Assembly (NCBI GenBank): GCA_003160635.1
Contig: PMLV01000077.1
Coordinates: 46,609 to 110,608, forward strand
DNA: 64,000 nt
From: Acidimicrobiaceae bacterium
Lineage (GTDB): Bacteria > Actinomycetota > Acidimicrobiia > Acidimicrobiales > RAAP-2
Direction: 5' to 3'
A program made the translations under genes and the position numbers. A model generated the notes under the pieces. The model was given only the letters and a program-made list of their open reading frames with translations, ran no database searches and was not told where the DNA came from. Of the stretch, positions 28,733 to 37,364 are shown one piece after another (position 1 is the stretch's first letter; every line of letters begins with the position of its first letter).

Positions 28733-29190
28733 GCCCTACTTGGGACGGGGAATCTGAAAGATGCAGGTGCCCCGGGCGAGCATCTTGCCCTCTTCGTTCA
28801 GGATGCGGGCGTCGGCAATCGCCATCGCCCGGCCCATTCGTACGATCTCACCCACCGCGGTGTAGGTCCCGCCGATCGGGATTGCATGCAGATACTCGAC
28901 GTTCAGGGAAACGGTCGGTGCGGAACCGGCTTCGATCGACGACGTGACGGCCGCCCCGGTTACCTCATCGATGACCGTGGCGATGATTCCCCCATGGACG
29001 CTCCCGAAGGGGTTCGCCATATCGGGCGTGGGCGTCCAGGACATTTCCGCTTGACCGTCCTGCATCAGGACGGTCTTCCATCGACCCGGACTGTCGGCAT
29101 AAGGCGCTGCCACGTGTTCCCGCTCCTTGATCGGTCAGAGATGACGGCCCACATACTGCCCGCTCGACGCAGCGTGATCGGCTGACCGTG
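28733..29190. repeat. ~455-bp direct duplication, copy 2 (PaaI thioesterase)
   Basis: Same content and orientation as 24208-24667, about 4.5 kb apart. Its right limit (29190) falls 34 bp before the start of the XRE antitoxin gene, which suggests that the toxin-antitoxin module or the duplication arrived by recombination at this point. Confidence 0.9.
28736..29113 (-). CDS. PaaI-family hotdog thioesterase (copy 2)
   Basis: 125 aa from GTG 29113, with AAGGAG 9 nt upstream. The active-site helix NPFGSVHGGIIATVIDEVTG is conserved. Compared with copy 1 the nine changes are mostly conservative (T/S, L/V, I/M, L/M, A/S), concentrated at TSSIEAGSAP. No frameshift or stop is present. It is likely redundant with copy 1 or differs slightly in substrate or expression. 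Confidence 0.92.
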   Translation of the reverse strand: MAAPYADSPGRWKTVLMQDGQAEMSWTPTPDMANPFGSVHGGIIATVIDEVTGAAVTSSIEAGSAPTVSLNVEYLHAIPIGGTYTAVGEIVRMGRAMAIADARILNEEGKMLARGTCIFQIPRPK

Positions 29191-29223
29191 GTCGAATGGG
29201 ACCAGATTTGGTATCATGGTGAG

Positions 29224-29550
29224 GTGGACGCCGCCGTGTTGCTTCAGGAAGCCCGTCGGAGAAGCGGCCTCTCCCGGAGGCAGCTCGCCGAGCGGGGAGG
29301 AACGTCGGCCTCCACGTTGTCCGCCTATGAATCGGGAGCCTCCGTCCCCTCGGTCGTCACTCTGAGTCGGCTCCTCCGAGCCGCAGGTTTTGAGGCCGAA
29401 GCAAATTTGAGGCCAGTACCTTCGACGAACGAGCGGGAGCTGACCGAAAAGATCGAGGCCCTGTTCTCCTTCGTAGACACCCTGCCACGACGCCGGCGGG
29501 GACCACTCAGGTATCCGGAATTTGGCGCTGCAGAGACGGTCCGCCAGTGA
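29224..29550 (+). CDS. XRE-family antitoxin-like DNA-binding protein
   Basis: About 108 aa from GTG 29224 (MDAAVLLQEARRRSGLSRRQ). The helix-turn-helix is LSRRQLAERGGTSASTLSAY followed by ESGASVPSVVTLSRLLRAAG, a Cro/CI-type fold. The longer reading from 29188 adds residues that run through a TATCAT sequence at 29212-29217. That sequence is a good -10 element and would make the mRNA nearly leaderless from GTG 29224. The stop overlaps the nucleotidyltransferase gene start by 4 bp (GTGA), the tight coupling typical of toxin-antitoxin operons. Confidence 0.88.
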   Translation: MDAAVLLQEARRRSGLSRRQLAERGGTSASTLSAYESGASVPSVVTLSRLLRAAGFEAEANLRPVPSTNERELTEKIEALFSFVDTLPRRRRGPLRYPEFGAAETVRQ

Positions 29551-30107
29551 GGCCGATCCTCGATGCCATCGTCGAGTTGCATGACAGGTTGGATGCGGCG
29601 GGGATCCACCACGCCTTCGGGGGAGCATTCGCGTTGCTGTGGTGTACCGGCGAGCCGAGGACGACAGTCGATATCGATCTGAACATCTTCGTTCCGCCGA
29701 CCGAGACTCAGCGTGTCCTCGACGCGATGCCCGAAGAGATCGTGGCCACCGATGACGAGATGACACAATTGATGACCGCTGGCCAATGCCGGTTGATGTT
29801 CGATCGCATCCCCGTCGATGTCTTCTTGGACACGACCCCCTTCCACGACGATCTACGCCTCCATGTCAGTGAGCATCAGCTGGTCAACAGGAAGCTTCCT
29901 TTCCTCGGCTGTAATGACCTTGCCGTCTTCAAGATCTTTTTCAATCGCCGTAAGGACTGGGCGGACATTGAAGAGATGCTGCGAGCGGGACGGCTTGACG
30001 TCCCATACGTAAGCGGAATTCTCAGTGAGTATCTCGGACCTGACGATGAACGGATTCGTGAGCTGCATGCCATCCGCGACGAGATACTCCGTTCGTCAGA
30101 TCCTTGA
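29547..30107 (+). CDS. nucleotidyltransferase-fold toxin-like protein (DUF6036/MenA-AbiEii-like)
   Basis: 186 aa. The nucleotidyltransferase core is visible: HAFGGAFALLWCTG then RTTVDIDLNIFV, i.e. a GG motif followed by Asp-x-Asp, with a third acidic strand VDVFLDTT. The layout fits small NTase proteins that pair with an antitoxin and modify tRNA or other RNA. The coupled upstream XRE gene suggests a type II/IV-like toxin-antitoxin pair. Which RNA it targets, if any, is not evident. Confidence 0.85.
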   Translation: MRPILDAIVELHDRLDAAGIHHAFGGAFALLWCTGEPRTTVDIDLNIFVPPTETQRVLDAMPEEIVATDDEMTQLMTAGQCRLMFDRIPVDVFLDTTPFHDDLRLHVSEHQLVNRKLPFLGCNDLAVFKIFFNRRKDWADIEEMLRAGRLDVPYVSGILSEYLGPDDERIRELHAIRDEILRSSDP

Positions 30108-30270
30108 GTTTGGCGGGCATCGAGCGGATCCGTTTCCGCGCCTTCGACATGTCGACCACCTATGACGCGGCGCACTCGGCCATCTTGCCCGGGCCTCCCA
30201 GGTGGTTGACCCCTTTCACCTCATCGCACTCGCCAATGATAAATGGATCGTTGTGTGGACGGGACGCTGG
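30108..30270 (+). pseudogene. ISL3-family transposase remnant
   Basis: In one frame FRAFDMSTTYDAAHSAILPG reads like the ISL3 transposase Asp region. A shift later gives QVVDPFHLIALANDKW, and a further shift gives GHQEHG where the family has LGHRGHK. At least two frameshifts and loss of both ends mean it is dead. The stretch 30270-30413 that follows holds nothing recognisable besides the ribosome binding site of the next gene. Confidence 0.6.
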
Positions 30271-30413
30271 GGCCATCAAGAGCATGGTTGGGTAGTGATA
30301 ACAAAGATCTCGAGATCGCCGCACGCCTGACCCTTTCTGACGCCACTGCGGCGCGTGCAAGACTTTTGGGCTCGTCAGCGCTTCCGACGGCGCCGTCGTA
30401 AAGGAGTGAACTC

Positions 30414-30995
30414 GTGGAGTTGTCAGTTCGATTCGATGCCGCATTGAAGCTCGCATCGGACCTCCATCGCACCCAGATGCGCAAGAGCACCAACATCCCT
30501 TACCTGGCACATTTGCTGGCCGTGGCGGGTCTGGTGCTCGAGCACGGCGGCACCGAGGACGAAGCAATCGCCGGACTGCTGCACGATGCAGTGGAGGACC
30601 AGGGCGGGAAGCCCACACTGGAGCTCATCAGACAGGAATTCGGCGATGGCGTGGCCGACCTCGTCTTTGCCCTCAGCGACACCGATGTCACGCCCAAGCC
30701 ACCCTGGCGTGCCCGCAAGGAGCAATACCTCAGCCACCTGGAGGAGGCGTCGACGGGGGTACTGCTAGTTTCCGCCGCGGACAAGCTGCACAACGCCCGC
30801 TCCATCGTGAGGGACTACCTCGATTTCGGCGAGGACCTGTGGAACCGTTTCAGTGCCCCGTCGAGCGATCAGATTTGGTACTACCGAGCACTATCCGACG
30901 TCTTTCGCCGGCGCCTGGGCGGACCACTCGCCTCGGATCTCTCCCGGACGGTGGCCGATCTCGAATGGCTCATGGTCTCGCCGCGGATTGAGTGA
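30414..30995 (+). CDS. HD-domain hydrolase (RelA/SpoT hydrolase or MESH1-like)
   Basis: 193 aa from GTG 30414, preceded by AAAGGAG. The HD metal site is built from the His in YLAHLLAVAGLV, HDAVEDQGG (HD with following ED) and a later Asp in SAADKLHNARSIV, as in the ppGpp/NADPH hydrolase group. The synthetase domain is absent, so it would act as a stand-alone small hydrolase. Its setting between a transposase remnant and a SIR2 gene is an accessory neighbourhood. Substrate uncertain. Confidence 0.88.
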   Translation: MELSVRFDAALKLASDLHRTQMRKSTNIPYLAHLLAVAGLVLEHGGTEDEAIAGLLHDAVEDQGGKPTLELIRQEFGDGVADLVFALSDTDVTPKPPWRARKEQYLSHLEEASTGVLLVSAADKLHNARSIVRDYLDFGEDLWNRFSAPSSDQIWYYRALSDVFRRRLGGPLASDLSRTVADLEWLMVSPRIE

Positions 30996-31068
30996 AGGCG
31001 GGTTACCGGCCGCGACAGAGGTTTCGGGCCAGGGAGCAGTCTCCTCCTAGATATGCCATCGTTCGGTG

Positions 31069-32646
31069 ATGGAGGGTCACCTGTTCATCATCGACGGGAA
31101 TCTCACGAAGTTGTCCTGTGACGCATGGCTGTTACCTACAGATGGTGGTTTCTTCGTGGAGAGTTGGTGTGCAGAGCTCGTCGGATTGGTGCAGGAGGGG
31201 ATTCTCGAAGCTCAACCATGGGCAGAGGGTGAGCGGTTCCGCCCGTTCACAGAGGAGCCTCCCGAGTCGAATCCGTGGGTATGGCTCGGAAACGTTGGGC
31301 GAGATGAGCGATGGTCTGCAGATTGGTTCGCGAGCCAGGCCGGTGAATTCGTGAAACAGGCATCGCACCGAATTGAGTCGCTCAAAGTCGCGAGGCCTCC
31401 TAAGAGTGGAGACCTTCCGCCTCTCTTGGCCGTGAATGCCCTTGGGTCTGGCAAGGGTGGAAAAGCTTCAGAAAAGGGGGCCCTGTTCGAGGCCCTCATT
31501 CCGAGACTCCGATCATCTGCTGAGCAATGTTGCGTTGACGTGGTTTTGGTCACAAAAGGAAGGGCGGCGTATTCAGCGGCGCAAAGAGTAAGGCGGAAGT
31601 TGGTCGATAGTGACGACGCAAAGTGGGCGATTGATGAGACCTGGAGGCTCGGACCCAATGCTCCAAACCTCCAACCGATCGCCGAGGACTTAGCGCAATC
31701 GGTTCAACGAGACAATCTCGTGTTGTTCTTCGGGGCCGGAGTCAGCATTGACGCCGGCATCCCTCCATGGCAAGCCCTTCTCGACGAAATCGCGCGCGAT
31801 GCGGGTCTAGGGGGTCAGTTGGATCAGCTCAGAAACCTGGATCTGAGAGACCAAGCTGCCATAGTGGGTCGTCTGCTCGAAGAGGACGGTAGATCACTCG
31901 GTCAACTTGTGGCAACGCACACATCAGCCACGAAATACTCATTGGCTCACGGCCTCCTTGCGTCGCTCGCTGTGCGTGAGGCCGTGACTACCAACTATGA
32001 CAACCTCTTTGAGGCGGCGGTTGGCAACGGTGAAGGTGGACTGGCAGTACTCCCGGGAAACGCCGTCAAACCCTCACAGCGATGGTTGTTGAAGTTACAT
32101 GGAAGCATTGAGGACGAGAACAACATCGTCCTGACCCGGGACGATTACCTCGGTATTGCTACAAGACGCGGTGCTCTAATCGGGCTGGTGCAGGCAATGT
32201 TAATGACGAAGAAGATGCTCTTTGTAGGTTATTCGTTGACGGATGAGGATTTTCACTCGCTCATCAGCGACGTTCGCATGGCCGTTCCTCCCGGACAGAA
32301 TCTCGGAGTGGTAATCACACTTCTGCACAATGACTTCTTTGAAAAGCTTTGGAACAGAGACATCCGAGTGGCTCCGATGTTGACGTCCAGCAGCGAGCCA
32401 AGCGAAGCAGACAATGCAGTGGCAGCGAGGCTAGTGCTGGTTTTTCTCGATCTCGTCGGATTTTTGGCGGCTGATTTGGATGCCTTCATGCTTAAGCCCG
32501 ACTACGACAGCATGCTTACTGACGATGAAAAACTTCTAGCTGCAGCGCTCGAACAACTTTCACATTCCGTGTCATCCCTAGATGCTCCAGGACTGCGTAG
32601 GGTGCGCTCGCTTCTCAGCGACTTTGGTCTGGAACGCGGAGAATAG
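31069..32646 (+). CDS. SIR2-family protein with macro-like N-terminal domain (candidate antiphage effector)
   Basis: 525 aa from ATG 31069 (a GTG one codon earlier is possible). The SIR2 domain occupies about residues 205-430: NAD-binding LFFGAGVSIDAGIPPW, VTTNYDNLFE, LLKLHGSIED and FVGYSLTDEDF. This is the layout of bacterial SIR2 proteins that deplete NAD+ in abortive defence. The N-terminal 190 residues (IIDGNLTKLSCDAWLLPTD, later LLAVNALGSGKGGKASEKG) recall a macro or SLOG-like ADP-ribose-binding fold. Lower GC than its neighbours suggests transfer. It is convergent with the HDAC-like gene. Function is inferred from family. Confidence 0.88.
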   Translation: MEGHLFIIDGNLTKLSCDAWLLPTDGGFFVESWCAELVGLVQEGILEAQPWAEGERFRPFTEEPPESNPWVWLGNVGRDERWSADWFASQAGEFVKQASHRIESLKVARPPKSGDLPPLLAVNALGSGKGGKASEKGALFEALIPRLRSSAEQCCVDVVLVTKGRAAYSAAQRVRRKLVDSDDAKWAIDETWRLGPNAPNLQPIAEDLAQSVQRDNLVLFFGAGVSIDAGIPPWQALLDEIARDAGLGGQLDQLRNLDLRDQAAIVGRLLEEDGRSLGQLVATHTSATKYSLAHGLLASLAVREAVTTNYDNLFEAAVGNGEGGLAVLPGNAVKPSQRWLLKLHGSIEDENNIVLTRDDYLGIATRRGALIGLVQAMLMTKKMLFVGYSLTDEDFHSLISDVRMAVPPGQNLGVVITLLHNDFFEKLWNRDIRVAPMLTSSSEPSEADNAVAARLVLVFLDLVGFLAADLDAFMLKPDYDSMLTDDEKLLAAALEQLSHSVSSLDAPGLRRVRSLLSDFGLERGE

Positions 32647-32667
32647 GGGATCTCGAAAAAACTGTCC

Positions 32668-33552
32668 TTAACGCTCAGTCTCGTCGCAGAAGGCATCGAT
32701 CGTGAGGTGGTGCAGGGCCACCAGATCTTCCATCGTGATGCCGCCTCCGGTGTAGCCACCGGCAAGTGCATACACGACTCGTTGTCCTCGCTCTGCGGCC
32801 CACTCAGCGACCATCTGCTCACGTACGTTGAGATCGGCCTTACTGACGCCGCTGTTGGCGGGGTCCATCCCCGCGTTGTACAGCACTAGATCGAAGGTGC
32901 CAGCCCGGCCGGCGTGTTGCAGCGCCGTTGCTATGTCGTCGATGTAGCTGCCCGGACCCGAGTACGTGAGGGAGTCCTGTGCGGCGCTCGGCTCCCAGCT
33001 GTCGAACTTCACCGTGGATACGTCGATCTGAACAACCTCATTGGACGATGTCATGGATCGGGTGCCGCCCCCGCAATGGGCATCGAAGTCCAGGACGAGG
33101 ATTCGCTCGGCGCCCCGGTCGAGCGCGTCGGTTGCTGCTACGGCTAGCCCATTGAACGTGCAATAGCCCGCGCCGCGATCCCGTCTCGCATGGTGGAGTC
33201 CCGACGAGAGAGAGCCCGCCACACGACTGGTGGAGGTCAGGACCTCCGACACGGCAGCGACGAGTCCGGTCGAATGGGCCGTCGCCATGGTCGGAAGCTT
33301 CGGGTCCCACTCGAACCCTTGCGACTCCGCCAGAGCCGAGGGCGTGCCTGTGCGCACGGCCAGTACGTACTCGGGACCATGGAGTCGGTCGATGATTTCA
33401 CTGGTCCGTTCCGTGAAGTGTCCCGGATCGACGACAGTTGCCGAACTGTCGTCTCCGAGAGCCGCGGCCAAGGCTCCAGATTTGCGGGTGGTGTCGAAGG
33501 CGAAGTCGGACGAGACGAACTCAGAGTTGTAGAAGACATTGTGTCGCGTCAT
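32668..33552 (-). CDS. histone deacetylase / acetoin utilisation-like deacylase
   Basis: 294 aa. The HDAC-fold zinc site is readable: GLHHARRDRGAGYCTFNG (catalytic His pair and Tyr/Cys region), VLDFDAHCGGGT (Asp-x-His) and YNAGMDP (second Asp). It likely removes acetyl or related acyl groups from lysines or polyamines. Its start overlaps the stop of the ARPP-1 gene by 4 bp, so they are translated together. The N-terminus (VFYNSEFVSSDFAFDTTRKS) matches the family entry strand. Confidence 0.9.
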   Translation of the reverse strand: MTRHNVFYNSEFVSSDFAFDTTRKSGALAAALGDDSSATVVDPGHFTERTSEIIDRLHGPEYVLAVRTGTPSALAESQGFEWDPKLPTMATAHSTGLVAAVSEVLTSTSRVAGSLSSGLHHARRDRGAGYCTFNGLAVAATDALDRGAERILVLDFDAHCGGGTRSMTSSNEVVQIDVSTVKFDSWEPSAAQDSLTYSGPGSYIDDIATALQHAGRAGTFDLVLYNAGMDPANSGVSKADLNVREQMVAEWAAERGQRVVYALAGGYTGGGITMEDLVALHHLTIDAFCDETER

Positions 33553-34457
33553 CCGGCTTCGACCAGCTCGTCAGGGATGGGGAACGCAGCGAGATGCACG
33601 AGGGAGCTTTCATAGACGAGGCCGATTCCGGCCACCGCCCCACGGAGCAGGACCTCTTCACCCAATCCCACTCCCCGGCCAGTGTCGCGGGCCGTCCCGT
33701 CAATTTGGGCGAGGAAATGTTCGATCGCCCGGATCGGGTCGGCATTCGAGGGTCGTGAAGGGGCATCGAGCGCGTGTCCCGCGACGATGCTCCGCAGATA
33801 GCGCTCCAACGTTGCGGACTTGTCGAACAGATCCAGACCGACCACCTGCTCACCAATGGTGCAGATCACGCCGATCTGGCCAGGCACCGTTCGGATCTTT
33901 TCGAGCTCGGGAGCAATGCGCTCCTCGATCTCCTCCTGGACATCGTCGAGAGCGGAGGTCTCAGAGAAGACATCGTGCGCCAGCGACTGCCGCTCGACCT
34001 CATTCCATATGAGCCCCTGGTCGGAACGACGACTGGAGACATCATCGGACCTTGGTTCCAACTTCGCCGTCTTGGCCGCCCGAAGCGATCCGGGAGCATG
34101 CTTGCGCGAAGCGGAGACCATTCGTCTCTTTCCCCAGCGTCCCGCCTCGACGCACGAGACCGGCACAACCGTCCGCACCTGAGGCGGACAGAGCACGGTC
34201 ACGTTCATGGTCCGGTTCTGGTCACCGCCGACAAGCATCTCGCCCTCCACAAGGAGAATCGGAATCAGAGCGAGATTGAAGATCGCCAGTGACGGCACTT
34301 CGGGCGGGTCGAGCTCGCTCACCTGAATCATCCCCGCTTCGAACGCTTCGGGCCCGGACAGGTAGGCCGGCCCGGTCCTTTGCGCTCCCATGAGCGGAAA
34401 GACGCTGAGTCCACCGATCGCCAATGCGTCACCCAGCTCCACTTCTACTTCGAACAT
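33549..34457 (-). CDS. ARPP-1 domain protein
   Basis: About 302 aa from ATG 34457, chosen because AGGA lies 7 nt upstream; ATG 34463 and 34550 are alternatives. The text LSVFPLMGAQRTGPAYLSGP, LVEGEMLVGGDQNRTMN, VVPVSCVEAGRWG, RRSDQGLIWNEV and VVGLDLFDKSATL matches the ARG/rhodanese-phosphatase-associated (ARPP-1) family by recall. Members are soluble and are found near phosphatase and nucleotide-signalling genes, but have no proven activity. It sits between the beta-CASP gene (135 bp upstream) and the HDAC-like gene, which it overlaps. Confidence 0.8.
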   Translation of the reverse strand: MFEVEVELGDALAIGGLSVFPLMGAQRTGPAYLSGPEAFEAGMIQVSELDPPEVPSLAIFNLALIPILLVEGEMLVGGDQNRTMNVTVLCPPQVRTVVPVSCVEAGRWGKRRMVSASRKHAPGSLRAAKTAKLEPRSDDVSSRRSDQGLIWNEVERQSLAHDVFSETSALDDVQEEIEERIAPELEKIRTVPGQIGVICTIGEQVVGLDLFDKSATLERYLRSIVAGHALDAPSRPSNADPIRAIEHFLAQIDGTARDTGRGVGLGEEVLLRGAVAGIGLVYESSLVHLAAFPIPDELVEAG

Positions 34458-34592
34458 CTTCATTTCCTGATTCCCTCCGTATGTGTTTTGGAACCAGTAT
34501 GAAAGGGGGATGTGACAATAACATTGATGTGATTTGGGATTCCGCGCCATAAGTCCAGCTCATAACGGCGATAATACGCTGATACATTGCGT

Positions 34593-35843
34593 CTAAACCT
34601 CCCACCACTCGCCGTCCCCGTGCACTTCGACGTCGGCGAAATACTCGTCGAACCGATCGCCTGCCTCGGTGTGGATGGGCACCACTCGGCCGGGCAGCAA
34701 AGCGGCCGCAAGAAGCTGGAGGTCGGCCACCGACGCGTGTCCGGACGCGTGGTCGAGGACGAAGGGCACGCCGGCCTCCTCGAGGGTCCGTCGCATCCGC
34801 GCCCCGCTGGGTTCTCTGAGGTAGCCCGGCCACAATGACCAAATCACCGCGCCGTCGTGGAGCACATGTGCCCTTAGAAGCTCCGGCACCGTCGATGACG
34901 GCATGAGGAGTGTCACCTTGTTGCGGTTGGTCAGGAGCCACTCGGGAAACACCCGACAATCCCGTATGAACTCAAGTCGATTGAACTCGCCACTCTGCTT
35001 CACGAGCACTCGTTGGCGATTAGGGATGTACACCTTGTAGTCGGGGAAGCCGGGCTGCGGGATGGTGGGACGAGCGATTTCGTGGGCGAGGGTCGCGGTA
35101 TAGAGATCCGTGACAAGGGTTCGTCCGGTCCGCTTGCTCGCGCGGTAGACCGTCACCAGGCGATCGATGTTCTGGGCCGAAGAGATGACACAGGCCGCTC
35201 CCGTCGTCTCGCTCATGGTCTTCGCAAGGGACAGCTCGACGTCGAGCTCACTACGGGGCTCTTCGTCCCTTGCTTGCTCACGCCGGATGTGCGTTCCCTC
35301 GCAGAGGAGGACATCGATCGGAAGGGGAGGCTGGTCGAGCAGTCGCTTGAAGAGGCTTGCTTTGCGACCGTGTCCGCGGAAGTCCCCCGAGTAGAACAAG
35401 CGCCTCCCCTCTGCCTCGATGAGCAGTGAGTACGAGTCGAATCCACTGTGATCGACGAGGAACGGGGTGACGGTGAAGGCGCCGATCTGCAGCGGCACAC
35501 GATCGGACAAGTAGCCGGCCGGGTGAAGTTCGATCCCGGCAGATGAGAAGAGTTCAGCCGCCTTGAGGAGGACGGCCGCCTCCTTGCCGATGAAAAGCCG
35601 CACCCGGGCATCGACCTGGTCGATCAGCCCGTAGTGGTCCATGTGGGGATGTGAGATCAATAATCCGGCCAGGGAGGGATCGGATCCGTCGGCCAGTCCT
35701 GCCACACGGGGTAACGGAACCTGCTCGTTCCACTCCGCCCACAGAGGTTTTCCCACATCGAGGACGATTCGGCTGCCGTGGGATTCCACCTCGACGCAAC
35801 TCCCCCCGATCTCGTGGGCCCCACGATGGATCTTGATCTGCAC
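34593..35843 (-). CDS. metallo-beta-lactamase / beta-CASP nuclease
   Basis: 416 aa. MBL metal motif SHPHMDHYG near residues 64-72, then LFYSGDFRGHGRK with the Asp bridging ligand, and a beta-CASP cap region with late His residues (DHASGHAS and VPIHTEAGD). This fits the RNase J/CPSF73-like group, shorter than RNase J because it lacks the C-terminal domain. It is probably an RNA or DNA hydrolase. First gene of a likely operon with the ARPP-1 and HDAC-like genes. Confidence 0.88.
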   Translation of the reverse strand: MQIKIHRGAHEIGGSCVEVESHGSRIVLDVGKPLWAEWNEQVPLPRVAGLADGSDPSLAGLLISHPHMDHYGLIDQVDARVRLFIGKEAAVLLKAAELFSSAGIELHPAGYLSDRVPLQIGAFTVTPFLVDHSGFDSYSLLIEAEGRRLFYSGDFRGHGRKASLFKRLLDQPPLPIDVLLCEGTHIRREQARDEEPRSELDVELSLAKTMSETTGAACVISSAQNIDRLVTVYRASKRTGRTLVTDLYTATLAHEIARPTIPQPGFPDYKVYIPNRQRVLVKQSGEFNRLEFIRDCRVFPEWLLTNRNKVTLLMPSSTVPELLRAHVLHDGAVIWSLWPGYLREPSGARMRRTLEEAGVPFVLDHASGHASVADLQLLAAALLPGRVVPIHTEAGDRFDEYFADVEVHGDGEWWEV

Positions 35844-35989
35844 GACAGAAGGCTGTCACGTGGGTGTATCGAGTGGAGGGGTTGCCCACCTCAAGGCCGG
35901 TGAAATGTCTGCAAGTGCTTAGGCGGAGTACCAGGTTCCGTTTTGTCCGCGCCGCTCGCGCATTATGGCAGCAATGGCAGTCGCCTTCC

Positions 35990-37279
35990 TTATGGCTGTC
36001 GTGCGAAGAATGGAGAGGGCATCGGAATTGATGCGAACGGAACTTCAGGCATCTGCCGAGTTCTGAACGTGATGACTGAGAGGCTCGTTCTCCAGTCCTT
36101 GACGACATGGAACCGCCATTCCACCTCATCATCGAGCGATTCGACTTGGTGCCGGGTGTAAGGGCCGATCGCCGTCGTCGTCTTGTGTGCACCGACAACG
36201 AAGTCGATGACCGGCGTACCACTAACCTGCTCACTCAGTGACGCCGCGACCAACTCGGGATTGGCTTTCGCCCACATCCAGTAGTCGAGACCCTGCAGAG
36301 TGAGCATCAAATAGTTGTCGAGTTTCGTCTCCACAATGTGCGGCGGCCCTGGCGGCGCGGCGCCGAGGAAATCAATCAAGCCGGGTTGATGACCCGGACG
36401 CCAGGAAGGAAACTCCGCGGTCAGCAGAGTAAGATCGAATAATCGCCCCGTCAATTCGAATTCATCTTGAATTGTGTGTTGTAGGCGGTGTTCCTCGTGG
36501 CCGCCATCACTCCCACCGGGCTGTCTGTTGGTGATGGCCGTTTCGATCGTAGCTTTCAGAGCCCCGCACTGTTCGTCGGTTAATTCGGATAGCAGATCAA
36601 GCGGCGGCGGTGGCTTCTGCTGGTCAGAGCGAGGTTTGGAATAACGGGTACCCGCCAAGATGCGCAGTCCTCCCCGATGACGAGAGATTCGGAGCACCTG
36701 ACGACCCATCGATTTCCATATGAGATCGTGGCCTCGGTGCCGGGGTGCAAGATCATGATGATGAGTATTCACCCACCCGACCAGGCTCTCAACCCACGCT
36801 GCCTTTTCGTGGAAAAGCGTCCTACTTAGAGTCTCGTCATCAACGCGTTCAAGGCTGTATCCGGCACCCCGTGGACCCCAATCGTGGATCTGGCCCAGCA
36901 CCTCATGCTTTGAGGGTATCGCAGCCGAAACCACGCCTGCCGGATCGGTCGGATTGTAAGCCCAAACTTCGACATCGGTTTTGATCCACGGGAGTCGTTG
37001 GAGAGTCGCGCTGGCGCGCTCTTCTGGGAGGACGAGAACTACATGACGATCAGTGCCCAACGACATTCCCCATGCAAGGGCTTCGTTGTTGGCCTCCCCT
37101 GCTCCGGGCCAGCCGATTATCGCCACGATGTCGTCATTGCCATAAAACTTGAACTGCTCCGACAACCTGCTACCCGGCCAGAGCTGGGATTGAGGTATCG
37201 CGGTTTTGATTAGGTCAAGAGCGTGTTGTCCGAAAAATTCGCTCTTCCTCTGGTTCTTTGGATGCTGACTCCGCTCCAC
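35990..37279 (-). CDS. hypothetical protein with PD-(D/E)XK-like motif
   Basis: About 429 aa from GTG 37279; the longer reading to ATG 37441 overlaps the zinc-finger fragment and looks less coding. The C-terminal part contains GLIDFLGAAPPGPPHIVETK, with Asp...Glu-x-Lys spacing of a restriction-type nuclease core, followed by a conserved-looking LTLQGLDYWMWAKAN helix. The N-terminal part (FYGNDDIVAIIGWPG, VVLVLPEERASATLQRLPW) looks like a separate globular domain. GC is lower than in the flanking RecBCD block. Candidate accessory nuclease; there is no methyltransferase beside it. Confidence 0.7.
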   Translation of the reverse strand: MERSQHPKNQRKSEFFGQHALDLIKTAIPQSQLWPGSRLSEQFKFYGNDDIVAIIGWPGAGEANNEALAWGMSLGTDRHVVLVLPEERASATLQRLPWIKTDVEVWAYNPTDPAGVVSAAIPSKHEVLGQIHDWGPRGAGYSLERVDDETLSRTLFHEKAAWVESLVGWVNTHHHDLAPRHRGHDLIWKSMGRQVLRISRHRGGLRILAGTRYSKPRSDQQKPPPPLDLLSELTDEQCGALKATIETAITNRQPGGSDGGHEEHRLQHTIQDEFELTGRLFDLTLLTAEFPSWRPGHQPGLIDFLGAAPPGPPHIVETKLDNYLMLTLQGLDYWMWAKANPELVAASLSEQVSGTPVIDFVVGAHKTTTAIGPYTRHQVESLDDEVEWRFHVVKDWRTSLSVITFRTRQMPEVPFASIPMPSPFFARQP

Positions 37280-37364
37280 TACTGCGAACCTTAGGTCAGG
37301 ACATCGACAGAGGGGGTGGGAGAAGGCGACCTGGAACCCGTGCCCGGAGCCCCTCGCCGGGTCA

